Below are positions 16,894 through 25,257 of a DNA stretch of 37,291 bases, piece after piece. The stretch is from Rhodospirillales bacterium (GTDB lineage: Bacteria > Pseudomonadota > Alphaproteobacteria > Rhodospirillales > Magnetovibrionaceae): assembly GCA_024653965.1 (NCBI GenBank), contig JANLGW010000125.1, forward strand, positions 1 to 37,291, written 5' to 3'. The notes under the pieces are model-generated. The model did not search any database. It saw nothing but the letters and a program-made list of their open reading frames with translations, and was not told the origin of the DNA. A program made the position numbers and the translations under genes. Every line of letters starts with the position of its first letter. The stretch's first letter is position 1.

Positions 16894-17825
16894 AGGCCGA
16901 ACATATCCCTAGGGTTAAAGTTAAGTTTCATGTTTTGCCACCGCTCATACTTTTCCGGTGGCAGCTTGAACGGTTGGCAGCGCGGATTCAATACCGCCCT
17001 TAAGGCGCTTTCCGCCATGGTGCGATAAAAGGGATCGGTGGCCATGCGCGCATTGTCGAGCACCCGCGCCGTGCTCACCGTTCCATCGGGGTTCATCGTA
17101 ATGCGGATCGAAATCAGCATTTCATGCGCATCCTTCGCCCCCGCAGGCAAGTTCCAGCAACGGTGAATTTGTTGACGGACCAAATCAATTTCAGAAATGG
17201 TCATTTCCGCCCCGACATCGGTGCGCGGTTTATCGCTTTCCAAGGCATCGGCCATCATCTTGTCGAAATCAGGCTCGACCGGCTTGTCCTCTTTGGTTTT
17301 ATCGGGTGTCGGCGCGCTTTTAAGGTCTTCCAATGTTTTAAGCACCGCCTCGAATTGGTCCGACGCTTTAGGTTTGCGCGGCGGCACCGGGGCCGGCGAC
17401 AGTTTTTTCGTCTCGGTCTTTTTGGGCTCTTCCGGCTTTGGCTCAGGCTTGGGCTTGGCCTCATCCTTAGGTTTGGTTTCGGGCTGCGGCAGCAACGCCA
17501 CCTTTTCTTCCGAGGTTTCCGGTACCGGGGCAGGTTCAGGCGGCTGTTCGACCGCACCTTGCGGCGCGGGCGGCGGCGCGGGCGGTTTAGGCGTCGGTTT
17601 AACATCCGGTTTCGCCGAAGATTCCTTCGGCTTGGTCACAATGTTGGTTTTATCCGAAACGGTGACGATTTCCACCGAAATGGGAACATCCACCAACTCC
17701 GGAATATCGGTAAAGGACGGCAATCCAACATACGCCACGATGAAGATCACCGCGTGCAGCAATACCGAAATGATAACATTGCGCCCCAAAACGGCCTCAC
17801 TTCTTCTTTTGCGTGCTGGGCGCAC
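16890..17825 (-). CDS. tolA: TolA envelope-spanning protein
   Basis: This is 311 residues from GTG 17825, a start that overlaps the end of tolR by 29 bases. A TTG at 17789, just after the tolR stop and behind GAGG, is a reasonable alternative and would remove 12 residues. One membrane helix ([20 protein letters not shown]) is followed by a long Pro/Lys/Glu-rich stalk. The C-terminal domain (about 220-311) has the TonB/TolA-like [34 protein letters not shown] pattern. TolA transmits the proton-motive force from TolQR to TolB-Pal. Confidence 0.93.
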   Translation of the reverse strand: MRPARKRRSEAVLGRNVIISVLLHAVIFIVAYVGLPSFTDIPELVDVPISVEIVTVSDKTNIVTKPKESSAKPDVKPTPKPPAPPPAPQGAVEQPPEPAPVPETSEEKVALLPQPETKPKDEAKPKPEPKPEEPKKTETKKLSPAPVPPRKPKASDQFEAVLKTLEDLKSAPTPDKTKEDKPVEPDFDKMMADALESDKPRTDVGAEMTISEIDLVRQQIHRCWNLPAGAKDAHEMLISIRITMNPDGTVSTARVLDNARMATDPFYRTMAESALRAVLNPRCQPFKLPPEKYERWQNMKLNFNPRDMFGL

Positions 17826-18255
17826 TTTGTTCGGTAATCAGCGCCACGCGCGAAAACCCCGCAGCGTTCAACACGCCCATGAGCTCCATCACCCGGCCAT
17901 AGCCTACGGTAGCGTCGCCGCGCACAAAAATACGCACCTCGGGATTGTTTTCCGAAATGGCCTGCAGGCGCGGCACCACGGCGTCGAGTTCCATGGCGGT
18001 ATCTTGCACATAGATCAAGCCGTCCTTATCGATGCTCACCGCCAGCGGTTCATCTTGCCCGGCGACGGCCTTGGCTTTGGTCTTGGGCAGGTCGACCTGC
18101 ACGCCCACGGTCAACAGCGGCGCCGTCACCATGAAGATGATCAACAGCACCAACATCACGTCGACGAACGGCGTGACGTTGATATCCGACATGGGCCGGG
18201 AACGGCGCGGCGAGCCGAAACCTTTACGATTGGATTGGTGAAGCATCCCCGCCAT
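17797..18255 (-). CDS. tolR: TolR proton-channel subunit
   Basis: This is 152 residues with a single N-terminal membrane helix. The sequence MSDINVTPFVDVMLVLLIIFMV carries the essential proton-carrying Asp at residue 32. The rest is a periplasmic domain (VGVQVDLPKTKAKAV, VSIDKDGLIYV, VRIFVRGDATVGYGRVMELMGVL) typical of ExbD/TolR. It lies two bases after tolQ and overlaps tolA. With TolQ it forms the motor that drives TolA. Confidence 0.96.
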   Translation of the reverse strand: MAGMLHQSNRKGFGSPRRSRPMSDINVTPFVDVMLVLLIIFMVTAPLLTVGVQVDLPKTKAKAVAGQDEPLAVSIDKDGLIYVQDTAMELDAVVPRLQAISENNPEVRIFVRGDATVGYGRVMELMGVLNAAGFSRVALITEQSAPSTQKKK

Positions 18256-18257
18256 AA

Positions 18258-18995
18258 TTACCTAGCCGCCTTTTCTTCCATCATGCGCGACAAGATCGCG
18301 GAAAACTCAACCGCAAAACCATCCAAGCGGCTGGCGTAACGGTCGAGATCGCGCGAAATTTTGTTGTAGGCCAACACCGCCGGAATAGCGGCCAGCAGGC
18401 CGAGCGCCGTTGCGAACAACGCCTCGGCAATACCCGGCGCCACCACCGCCAGCGACGTGTTTTTCGACACCGCAATGGATTGGAACGCATGCATGATGCC
18501 CCACACCGTGCCAAACAGGCCGATGAACGGCGCGGTAGACCCGGTCGATGCGAGGAACGTCATGTAGCGCTCGACACGCTCCATCTCGCGCTGCACGGTA
18601 ATCTGCATGACACGATCGATGCGCTCCGCCAAACTGGTGTTGGCGATGGTCGAACCGACGTGGCCCTTCTCCGCCGCGCGACGCCATTCGCGCATGGCGG
18701 AAACGAACACCGCACTCATCGGATCACGCGGCTGGCTGCTGATCCTGTCATAGATCGCATCCAACGACTGACCGGACCAAAAACCCTTTTCAAACTCTTG
18801 CGCTTGGCTGTTGAGTCTTTTCAGGTTGGTGACCTTTTCGAAGATGATCGCCCAACACCACACGGACGCGCCGACCAGCATCAAGATCACGCTTTGCACC
18901 ACCATGTCGGCGCGCCAAAATAGCGACCACATGGAAAATTCCAAAGCGTCAACCGACCCACCCAGGGCCACCGCGTCGATTACATTGCCTTCCAT
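18258..18995 (-). CDS. tolQ: TolQ proton-channel subunit
   Basis: This is 245 residues from ATG 18995, ten bases after the ybgC stop. The open frame extends to 19058 but that part is ybgC sequence in another frame. Three membrane helices are visible: MVVQSVILMLVGASVWCWAIIF near the N-terminus, then ASTGSTAPFIGLFGTVWGIMHAF, then GIAEALFATALGLLAAIPAVLAYN. The TAPFIGLFGTVWGI and EALFATALGL motifs are the ExbB/TolQ/MotA proton-channel signatures. It is the first tol gene after ybgC. Confidence 0.96.
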   Translation of the reverse strand: MEGNVIDAVALGGSVDALEFSMWSLFWRADMVVQSVILMLVGASVWCWAIIFEKVTNLKRLNSQAQEFEKGFWSGQSLDAIYDRISSQPRDPMSAVFVSAMREWRRAAEKGHVGSTIANTSLAERIDRVMQITVQREMERVERYMTFLASTGSTAPFIGLFGTVWGIMHAFQSIAVSKNTSLAVVAPGIAEALFATALGLLAAIPAVLAYNKISRDLDRYASRLDGFAVEFSAILSRMMEEKAAR

Positions 18996-19005
18996 CGTTT
19001 TTAAC

Positions 19006-19488
19006 TCATTCGTTGTTGCTGTCACGGTTGTCGTTATCGTTTTCGCTATCCATCTCAAACGCCTTCAAGCGTTTGCGGATATCATCGGGCAATCGCCCAG
19101 GGCCGCCGCCCAGCTTCATACACCCCAAACGGATGGTCATGCGTATCAAATCCACGCCGTCTTTGCGAATCGCTTGCGCGCCTTCCAACGACGCGCCGCC
19201 GACCCTGATCAGCTCTAAATAGACTTCCACCAGATCGTCGAGTCGCGCAGGGCTTAAATACTCGACTTCTATATGGCGCACAACAAAGGCAAGACCATGG
19301 CGATCTTGCAGGATCGAGTTTTCAATGCCCAACAGGCGCAACATCTCGGTCCGTGCGCGTTCGGCGAACTTCAAATAATTGGCGTAATACACCACTCCGC
19401 CCGCGTCGGTATCTTCGTAATAGACCCGAATCGGCAAAACGAAGGTCTTGCCATCGAAGCGGGGGGACATGTCGATCGCTTCAATCAT
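19006..19488 (-). CDS. ybgC: YbgC-type acyl-CoA thioesterase
   Basis: This is about 160 residues. It starts at ATG 19488 (or GTG 19494), in both cases overlapping the ruvB stop. It is a hotdog-fold thioesterase: [30 protein letters not shown] contains the catalytic Asp and is diagnostic. Tol-Pal-associated YbgC hydrolyses acyl-CoA or acyl-ACP thioesters at the inner membrane and has been linked to phospholipid metabolism. It is conserved directly ahead of tolQ, as here. The C-terminus is acidic with a Asp/Asn-rich tail. Confidence 0.93.
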   Translation of the reverse strand: MIEAIDMSPRFDGKTFVLPIRVYYEDTDAGGVVYYANYLKFAERARTEMLRLLGIENSILQDRHGLAFVVRHIEVEYLSPARLDDLVEVYLELIRVGGASLEGAQAIRKDGVDLIRMTIRLGCMKLGGGPGRLPDDIRKRLKAFEMDSENDNDNRDSNNE

Positions 19489-20530
19489 CGTCACCGCCGA
19501 TGCTGATCAATTCCAATTGCGCCAAGGCCTTAGGCGCCATGAGCCCCAAATGCGCATAGGCCTGCGCGGTCAGCGCGCGACCGCGCGGCGTGCGCATCAA
19601 TAGGCCCTGCTGAATAAGATACGGCTCGATCACGTCTTCGATGGTGTCGCGCTGTTCGCTGAGCGCGGCGGCAAGCGTTTCCACCCCGACCGGGCCGCCG
19701 CCGTAATTTTGCGCGATACAGGTCAAATAACGCCGATCCATGGCGTCGAGCCCGGCTTTATCCACGTCCAGGCGCGTCAGCGCCGCGTCGGCGGCCAGGG
19801 CGTCCACCTTTTCGCGCCCGGCAACATTGGCGAAATCGCGCACCCGGCGCAGCAGGCGGCCCGCCACCCGGGGCGTGCCCCGCGACCGTTTGGCGATTTC
19901 CATCGCGCCGTCTTCGCTCATGTCGATGCCCAAAAGCCTGCCGCCGCGCTGCACGATGCCCACCAATTCTTCGGGCGAATAAAATTCCAGGCGCAGCGGA
20001 ATGCCGAAACGATCGCGCAACGGCGTGGAAATCAGCCCCGAACGTGTGGTCGCGCCGATCAGCGTAAACGGTTGCAAATCGATGCGCACCGAACGCGCCG
20101 CCGGACCTTCGCCGATGATCAAATCCAACTGAAAGTCTTCCATGGCGGGATAGAGGATTTCTTCCACCACCGGATTGAGGCGATGAATTTCGTCAATGAA
20201 CAACACGTCGCGCGGTTGCAGGTTGGTCAAGATCGCGGCCAGATCGCCCGCCTTCGCCACCACCGGACCGGAGGTCGCGCGAAAGCCCACGCCCAATTCC
20301 CGCGCGACGATCTGCGCCAAGGTGGTTTTACCCAAACCCGGCGGGCCAAAAAATAACGTGTGATCCATAGCCTCGGACCGCGCCCGCGCGGCTTTGATGA
20401 ACACGCCCAGGTTTTCGCGCACGCCCTTTTGGCCGACAAATTCGTCGAGCGACGTGGGCCGCAACGCATGTTCGGCGGCTTCGCCCTGCGGCGCTTGTTC
20501 GAGCGACACGATGCGATCTTGATCCGCCAT
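19481..20530 (-). CDS. ruvB: Holliday junction helicase RuvB
   Basis: This is a 349-residue AAA+ motor of the RuvABC resolvasome. The N-terminal [26 protein letters not shown] is diagnostic. Walker A is [14 protein letters not shown] and Walker B is [11 protein letters not shown]. Sensor motifs [19 protein letters not shown] and the arginine-finger region are present. The winged-helix DNA-binding domain ends with [13 protein letters not shown]. Its ATG shares one base with the ruvA stop. It drives branch migration during recombination repair. Confidence 0.97.
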   Translation of the reverse strand: MADQDRIVSLEQAPQGEAAEHALRPTSLDEFVGQKGVRENLGVFIKAARARSEAMDHTLFFGPPGLGKTTLAQIVARELGVGFRATSGPVVAKAGDLAAILTNLQPRDVLFIDEIHRLNPVVEEILYPAMEDFQLDLIIGEGPAARSVRIDLQPFTLIGATTRSGLISTPLRDRFGIPLRLEFYSPEELVGIVQRGGRLLGIDMSEDGAMEIAKRSRGTPRVAGRLLRRVRDFANVAGREKVDALAADAALTRLDVDKAGLDAMDRRYLTCIAQNYGGGPVGVETLAAALSEQRDTIEDVIEPYLIQQGLLMRTPRGRALTAQAYAHLGLMAPKALAQLELISIGGDDD

Positions 20531-21168
20531 CAGCGATGCTCCCCACTATGGGGGCCAAGTTCGGCAAGACCGCCCTTGATCAACTGCCCGACGTCGGCGC
20601 CCTCGCCCAGCTTATTGGCCACATGGCTGACCGCGCTCAAGGCATCGGATGGCGAATAACCCAAATTCACCAGCGCCGAGGTGGCGTCGCGCGTCGCACT
20701 CGACGCCCCGCCTGCGACCAGCGTCGCGACCTTTGCGCCTTTTGCGCCAACCGCCGGGCCCAACGCGAGCGCCGCCACCTTATCTTTCAATTCCGACACG
20801 ATGCGCGCCGCCAGCTTCGGCCCGACGCCATTGGCGCGTGCCACCTGGGCTTTATCGCCGGACGCCACCGCGTGGGTGATTTCATCGCCCGACAACACCG
20901 ACAAAATGGCCAACGCCACTTTCGCACCGACGCCCTGCACGGTGGTCAGCAGCTTGAACCACTCGCGTTCGGACGGCTCAAGAAATCCGTACAAATGAAT
21001 GTGATCTTCGCGCACATGGGTTTCGACATAAACCGTCGCCGCCTCGCCTTGGCCCAAGCGGCCCAAGGTGCGCGCGGAACAAAAAATCAAATAGCCCACG
21101 CCGCCGACATCCACCACGGCCCAGCCGTCGCCGATTTCTTCGATGCGGCCTTTCAGCAGGGCGATCAT
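20530..21168 (-). CDS. ruvA: Holliday junction DNA-binding protein RuvA
   Basis: This is 212 residues from ATG 21168, which has GGAGG six bases upstream and an ATGA overlap with ruvC. An ATG two codons earlier is too close to the ribosome site. Domain I begins [16 protein letters not shown]. The two helix-hairpin-helix motifs are seen as [18 protein letters not shown] and [21 protein letters not shown]. Domain III at the C-terminus has [14 protein letters not shown], which contacts RuvB. The tetramer holds the open four-way junction. Confidence 0.96.
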   Translation of the reverse strand: MIALLKGRIEEIGDGWAVVDVGGVGYLIFCSARTLGRLGQGEAATVYVETHVREDHIHLYGFLEPSEREWFKLLTTVQGVGAKVALAILSVLSGDEITHAVASGDKAQVARANGVGPKLAARIVSELKDKVAALALGPAVGAKGAKVATLVAGGASSATRDATSALVNLGYSPSDALSAVSHVANKLGEGADVGQLIKGGLAELGPHSGEHR

Positions 21169-21683
21169 CGGCATCCTCCCATGGCACGAGCGCCCGCCGC
21201 CAAAATACGTGCTTGCGTTTGGCGATGATGGGCGTGGCAGATCGCCACGGCCAGGGCGTCGGCGGCATCGGCGCCCGCATTGCCCGACCCCGGCAGCAAG
21301 GTCTTCACCATCATCTGCACCTGTTCCTTGGCCGCATGGCCCGCGCCGACCACGGTCTTTTTCACCAAGTTGGGCGGATATTCCCCCACGCCCAAGCCCA
21401 ACCGCGCGGGCACCAGCAAGGCGATGGCGCGCGCCTGACCCAGCTTCAAGGTCGAAGTGGGGTTCTTGTTGACGAAGGTTTCTTCGACTGCGGCCTCGTC
21501 CGGGCCCCAGGTTTCCAGCACCTTCAGCAGACCGTCGTAAAGCTGCACCAAACGATCCGCCAGCGCCGCCTTGGCATCGGTGGTCAGCGTGCCGTGGGCG
21601 ACAAAGCTCAGGCGATTGTCACGCGCATCCAGCACGCCCCAACCGGTGCGTTGCAACCCTGGATCGATGCCGATGATGCGCAT
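21165..21683 (-). CDS. ruvC: Holliday junction resolvase RuvC
   Basis: This is 172 residues starting [19 protein letters not shown]. Asp7 is the first catalytic acid. [26 protein letters not shown] holds the second acid and the DNA-binding helix. [14 protein letters not shown] carries the last acidic pair. The enzyme cuts Holliday junctions symmetrically. It starts the ruvCAB cluster, 36 bases after yebC, and overlaps ruvA by ATGA. Confidence 0.97.
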   Translation of the reverse strand: MRIIGIDPGLQRTGWGVLDARDNRLSFVAHGTLTTDAKAALADRLVQLYDGLLKVLETWGPDEAAVEETFVNKNPTSTLKLGQARAIALLVPARLGLGVGEYPPNLVKKTVVGAGHAAKEQVQMMVKTLLPGSGNAGADAADALAVAICHAHHRQTQARILAAGARAMGGCR

Positions 21684-21719
21684 GTCCTCCGCCTTTTGTT
21701 TTGTCCTCGCGCCCCGATC

Positions 21720-22466
21720 TTAGGCGCTCAACTTAGCCATGACCTCGTCCGATACCTCGAAGTTAGACGACACGCTTTGCACATCGTCGTTGTCTTCCAA
21801 GGCTTCGATCAGCTTCATCATGGTGGCCGCTGCAGTTTCGTCCAATTCCGTGGTGGTGGTGGGTTTCCAATCCAGGCGCGCCTCGAGCGGATCGCCGAAT
21901 TTTTCGCTCAGCGCATCACGCACGGCGGCAAAATCGTCCGGCGCACAGGTGACTTCATGACCGTCTTTATCAGACGCGACATCCGATGCTCCCGCTTCCA
22001 GAGCCACCTCGAACATGGTGTCGGCATCGGCCACTTTTACGGCGTATTCAATGACGCCTGTGCGCACGAACATGAACCCGACCGAACCGGTTTCGCCCAA
22101 GTTGCCGCCGTGTTTGGAAAACGCGGAGCGCACATCAGACGCGGTGCGGTTGCGGTTGTCGGTCAGCGCCTCGACGATCACCGCGGTGCCGCCCGGACCG
22201 TAACCTTCATAACGCACGGCTTCGTAGTTTTCATCGCCGCCGCCTTCGGCCTTTTTAATGGCGCGTTCAATATTTTCTTTGGGCGTGTTGACGGCGCGCG
22301 CGGCGATGATCGCGGTGCGCAGCCGCGCATTCGCCGCCGGGTCCGGCAAACCGGATTTTGCCGCGACGTAGATTTCACGCGCGTGTTTGGCGAATATTTT
22401 GGCGCGTTTTTGATCCTGCGCGCCCTTGCGGTGCATGATGTTTTTAAACTGGGAATGGCCTGCCAT
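21720..22466 (-). CDS. yebC: YebC/PmpR family regulator or translation factor
   Basis: This is 248 residues, the family length. The start [32 protein letters not shown] is characteristic, followed by [26 protein letters not shown] and [25 protein letters not shown]. YebC proteins have been described as DNA-binding regulators, and more recently TACO1/YebC members help ribosomes through proline-rich stretches. The sequence alone does not separate these roles. It is conserved upstream of ruvC, as here. The island at 22.5-24.4 kb begins just upstream of it. Confidence 0.96.
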   Translation of the reverse strand: MAGHSQFKNIMHRKGAQDQKRAKIFAKHAREIYVAAKSGLPDPAANARLRTAIIAARAVNTPKENIERAIKKAEGGGDENYEAVRYEGYGPGGTAVIVEALTDNRNRTASDVRSAFSKHGGNLGETGSVGFMFVRTGVIEYAVKVADADTMFEVALEAGASDVASDKDGHEVTCAPDDFAAVRDALSEKFGDPLEARLDWKPTTTTELDETAAATMMKLIEALEDNDDVQSVSSNFEVSDEVMAKLSA

Positions 22467-22996
22467 GGTCTCGTGCCTTGAGTTTTGAATGCGTTAAGGA
22501 TTGGATTCGTGAAAATCCAGCTCGTGCTTTTACCACATCGGGGGGAAATAAATCATTAGCGGCGTTTTTTAAGGGCTGAAGGGGTGCAAGACAAGCCCGG
22601 AAACGGCTCAGGGTCGGATCGCTTTAGCTGAAATCGCTTATGTGATTCCAGCTAAAGCGTGAATCCGCCCCTACCAATATGTTAGAGGGCGATTCACGCA
22701 ATAGGTTGAAGCAAAAATGTTTCAACCCATTGCGATCGCAGTCTAAAACCCGCCCCCCGCCGGTAAACGTAGCGAAGGCACAGCCAATAGATGCATCCAT
22801 CCTATAGGTGCCACCATCTAATGAAATCCATAGATTGCAAAAGGTCCGCACTTTAGCGCTTACTATTGGTAATCGGCAGGTGCTCACTCACGCAGCCTGT
22901 TTGCGCACCCCACCCTCCCCCTCATGCGGTGGATTCCCCGTCAGAATACGGATGAGTTTCGCTCAATGGTGATGGAATGAATGACGCAATTTTTAC
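22467..22996. other. Long gene-free stretch upstream of yebC
   Basis: There are 530 bases without a credible gene. The only minus-strand frame here (22624-22887) runs through the palindromes and has no family look. The content is an AT-rich leader region for yebC (about 22467-22560), the three-hairpin element at 22617-22737, and about 250 bases up to the LuxR-type gene in which no clear promoter or repeat stands out. Confidence 0.6.
22617..22737. repeat. Cloverleaf-like palindromic element with three hairpins
   Basis: Hairpin A pairs 22621-22635 with 22644-22658 (15 bases, one mismatch). Hairpin B pairs 22657-22670 with 22687-22699 (one bulge). Hairpin C pairs 22697-22710 with 22721-22734 (14 bases, one mismatch). 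GATCGC at 22617-22622 matches GCGATC at 22732-22737 and closes the whole set. The result resembles a compact cloverleaf. It is probably a dispersed REP- or MITE-like element, or a structured RNA; nothing in the sequence decides between these. Confidence 0.75.
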
Positions 22997-23254
22997 GTGC
23001 TCGACAAGAAACATAAAATGGGTTGCAGAAAAAACACTCAAAAATGCCTGTCTCCTAGGGAAGTCGAGGTTATCTCCTTGCTTGCAAACGGCATGAGGAC
23101 GGGCCAGATCAGCCAGCACCTGGGTATTCGTTGCGTCACCGTCGATCTGCACATCCGCAATGCCCGAAAAAAACTAAACGCCGCGACGCGCGAACAAGCC
23201 GTCGCCATTGCCGTCGCCCATAACATGGTTGCAATTTTGAAAATGAAGCCGTGA
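22997..23254 (+). CDS. Stand-alone LuxR-type HTH protein
   Basis: This is 85 residues from a GTG at 22997; an ATG seven codons in (23018) is equally possible since neither has a strong ribosome site. The whole protein is a LuxR/GerE helix-turn-helix: CLSPREVEVISLLANGMRTGQISQHLGI, then TVDLHIRNARKKLNA, then TREQAVAIAVAHNMV. There is no receiver, autoinducer or PAS domain. The frame is closed by a stop just upstream, so it is not a fragment of a longer frame in place. It overlaps the next gene at its stop codon. It probably binds DNA as a dimer; the signal and target are unknown. Confidence 0.75.
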   Translation: MLDKKHKMGCRKNTQKCLSPREVEVISLLANGMRTGQISQHLGIRCVTVDLHIRNARKKLNAATREQAVAIAVAHNMVAILKMKP

Positions 23255-23562
23255 TGATTATCAAAGTTGACCCCAAAGATTTAGAGGCGCTCGCGAATGC
23301 CCTTTCAAACACGCCGACTTATGCGGTGAAGCTGTGGCGCGGCATCATGGAAACACATGATGACACCCCTTGTCCGGACTGTCAGTACGAGCACATGATT
23401 GGGCGCAAATGCTGCTGCTTGTGCCTGGAATCCAACCTGCTTCACGCTTGGTTTAGCGCGCCGAGCGGAGAACGCGTGAAGGCCGCCCACGACACGGTAA
23501 AGGCGCACCGCGAAATGGCGTGCGGTTCTTGTTCTTCCGCCCCCTCCTGCGCGCTTGGATAA
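23254..23562 (+). CDS. Small Cys-rich protein coupled to the LuxR-type gene
   Basis: This is about 102 residues. Its ATG at 23254 touches the TGA of the upstream gene, so translation is coupled. The middle has CPDC followed after about ten residues by CCCLC, a pattern that could form a zinc ribbon, and the C-terminus has another CGSC…C group. The N-terminal 35 residues are an alpha/beta segment (VDPKDLEALANAL, YAVKLWRGIM). No family is recognised. It may be a partner or regulator of the LuxR-type protein, by position only. Confidence 0.5.
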   Translation: MIIKVDPKDLEALANALSNTPTYAVKLWRGIMETHDDTPCPDCQYEHMIGRKCCCLCLESNLLHAWFSAPSGERVKAAHDTVKAHREMACGSCSSAPSCALG

Positions 23563-23706
23563 CAAAGGATCAGGCGGACAAAACTGGGAAAAGTGGAGGC
23601 ATAAAAGTTGTTTCGGTTTTAAATGCCGAAGGGCAAAAAGAACTTCATTCAGCAAACTCTTCAGATAGCCGAGTCAGTTTTAAATTAGCCCTCTATCTCC
23701 CAGACA

Positions 23707-23928
23707 TCAAATAACCAATGCCTTATCCAGCTTATCGAGCAACGCCAGAGCGCGTTTGCGGTCACCTTTCGCTACGCGGGCGCGAAAACGTGTCTCCGCA
23801 TCAAATTCGGTCAGGGCGATGGTAGAGAATTCTTCGATCAGTTTATTCAGGCTCACCCCACGGCGCACGGCCAACGCTTTAAGGCGTTTGTGTTTTTCAT
23901 CCTGAAGCCGGATCGTCATCGTTCTCAT
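23707..23928 (-). CDS. Ribbon-helix-helix antitoxin of a PIN module
   Basis: This is 73 residues with GGAGG six bases before ATG 23928. The N-terminal MTIRLQDEKHKRLKALAVRRGVSLNKLIEE is a ribbon-helix-helix fold: one beta strand that reads the operator and two helices. The basic C-terminal half (RARVAKGDRKRALALLDKLDKAL) is a likely toxin-binding segment. It follows the PIN gene by a single base, so the order is toxin then antitoxin. It is expected to bind the palindrome at 24364-24385 and repress the pair. Confidence 0.8.
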   Translation of the reverse strand: MRTMTIRLQDEKHKRLKALAVRRGVSLNKLIEEFSTIALTEFDAETRFRARVAKGDRKRALALLDKLDKALVI

Positions 23929-23929
23929 T

Positions 23930-24358
23930 TCAAGCCTCCAACGTCTTAATAAACATCCCCGGTGTCAACGCCCGTAACCCCAAGAATTTCATCTGCCCGC
24001 CATCAAAATCGCGAAGATTGTTGGTGACGATTGCAGTAGCCCCACCAGCCACCGCAAGTTCCACGATATGGTTGTCGGCCTCATCGCGTAAATTGGGACG
24101 CCACAGGTAATATACCGACACCCATCGACATACGCTAAGAAAAGCGTTCAACACCACCTCGCGCTCCTGCACGTCCAAGGCGCAGCCCCGGAACAAGGTG
24201 TCGCGCACCAGCAGACTTTCATACTCTGCCAATAACGCCGCTCCCATAAGAGGCTCAAGCCGTCTTTGCAGACACAGCCGGAGGAGTTCGCGGTTTGCAC
24301 CACTCCCCCCCTTAAGTGCGCCGACAAAAACGTTCGTATCAATGACAACCGTCTGCAT
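23930..24358 (-). CDS. PIN domain toxin
   Basis: This is 142 residues from ATG 24358. A longer frame to 24385 would start inside the operator. PIN-fold ribonucleases use four acidic residues. Visible are VVIDTNVFVGAL (first Asp), the Glu in LLAEYESLL, LRDEADNHIVELAVAGGA (Asp pair) and AIVTNNLRDF (last Asp). This is the family pattern of RNA-cleaving toxins neutralised by an upstream or downstream antitoxin. The predicted transcript begins at or next to the ATG, so the message is probably leaderless. Confidence 0.87.
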   Translation of the reverse strand: MQTVVIDTNVFVGALKGGSGANRELLRLCLQRRLEPLMGAALLAEYESLLVRDTLFRGCALDVQEREVVLNAFLSVCRWVSVYYLWRPNLRDEADNHIVELAVAGGATAIVTNNLRDFDGGQMKFLGLRALTPGMFIKTLEA

Positions 24359-24392
24359 TATGCATGATAGCGCATATGCTATCATTAATCAA
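24359..24392 (-). promoter_or_regulatory. Promoter and palindromic operator of the PIN/RHH module
   Basis: On the minus strand, TTGATT (24387-24392) and TATCAT (24364-24369) are separated by exactly 17 bases, a good -35/-10 pair. The start codon lies only five bases after the -10. A perfect 8-base inverted repeat ATGATAGC/GCTATCAT with a 6-base spacer covers 24364-24385 and overlaps the -10 and spacer. That is the expected place for autoregulation by the antitoxin. Confidence 0.7.
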
Positions 24393-24405
24393 AGAAAATG
24401 AACTC

Positions 24406-24423
24406 CTCCCGCCTTCACGGGAG
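24406..24423 (-). terminator. Weak hairpin downstream of ymdB
   Basis: CTCCCG and CGGGAG form a 6-base stem with a 6-base loop, followed on the minus strand by GAGTTCATTTTC. The T tract is delayed, so termination may be partial. It separates ymdB from the PIN module transcribed in the same direction. Confidence 0.4.
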
Positions 24424-24447
24424 CGGCAGCCTTTCGAGAGGCGCGCC

Positions 24448-25257
24448 TTAAGGCATCACTTCGATCAGCCTTCCCCCCAAACGCACGGGCGCAATGCGCG
24501 TGGCCAGCCCGGTGGTCTCGTCGCTTTCGACATAAACCGCGCACAGCGTACCTTCGCCCGTCGCCGGGGTAAGGCGCTCGCCCTTGACCTTGGTGATGAA
24601 GCGCCCGATGGCCGGGCCTTTGGTCATGCCGATCACGCTGTCGTAATCGCCGCACATGCCGACGTCGGTCTGGTACGCCGTGCCGCCGGAAAAAATCTGC
24701 GCATCCGCCGTGGGCACATGGCTGTGCGTGCCCACCACCATCGAGACTTGACCATCGAAGTGATGCGCAATGGCCATCTTTTCGCTGGTGGCTTCGGCGT
24801 GAACATCAACGAAAATAAAATCCATGCCCGCGCCCAGTTTTTTGTTAAGCAGCGCGCGTTGGATACCGGCGAACGGATCGTCCAGCGGGTCCATGAACAG
24901 GCGCCCCATAGCCTGAATCACGCACACCTTTTTTCCGCCTCTGGCTTCAAACACACCCATGCCACGCCCAGGTGTGCCTTCGGGATAGTTCACCGGGCGC
25001 AGCAGGCGCGGCTCGGTCGCCATGTAGTTGATAATTTCGCGCTGATCCCAGGCATGGTTGCCGGTGGTGATGGCATCCACGCCCAGATCGAAAAACGCGT
25101 TGCAGATTTCGCCGGTGATGCCAAAGCCGTGCGCGGCGTTTTCGCCGTTGACGATCACAAAATCGAGCGCCAGTTCGTCGCGCAGGCGCGGCAAATGCGT
25201 CTCGACCGCCTTGCGCCCGGACTTGCCCACCACGTCGCCGATATAAAGAACCTTCAT
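24448..25257 (-). CDS. ymdB: YmdB-family metallophosphoesterase
   Basis: This is 269 residues from ATG 25257, which overlaps the stop of the upstream gene as ATGA; a longer frame adds no family sequence. Metal ligands are visible in the order expected for this family: MKVLYIGDVVGKSGR, VNGENAAHGFG, TTGNHAWDQ, DVHAEATSEK, VVGTHSHVPTAD and GMCGDYDSVIGM. Members of this TIGR00282 family hydrolyse 2',3'-cyclic nucleotides and affect biofilm or envelope processes in some bacteria. It follows the formyl-THF cyclo-ligase gene. Confidence 0.92.
   Translation of the reverse strand: MKVLYIGDVVGKSGRKAVETHLPRLRDELALDFVIVNGENAAHGFGITGEICNAFFDLGVDAITTGNHAWDQREIINYMATEPRLLRPVNYPEGTPGRGMGVFEARGGKKVCVIQAMGRLFMDPLDDPFAGIQRALLNKKLGAGMDFIFVDVHAEATSEKMAIAHHFDGQVSMVVGTHSHVPTADAQIFSGGTAYQTDVGMCGDYDSVIGMTKGPAIGRFITKVKGERLTPATGEGTLCAVYVESDETTGLATRIAPVRLGGRLIEVMP

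Noticed and set aside
22624-22887. Minus-strand frame of 87 residues upstream of yebC
   Set aside because: It runs through the palindromic element, has no ribosome site and no recognisable domain.
23520-23714. Plus-strand frame of 64 residues after the Cys-rich gene
   Set aside because: It overlaps the end of the preceding gene, begins with GTG without a ribosome site, and has no family features. The spacer 23563-23706 appears empty.
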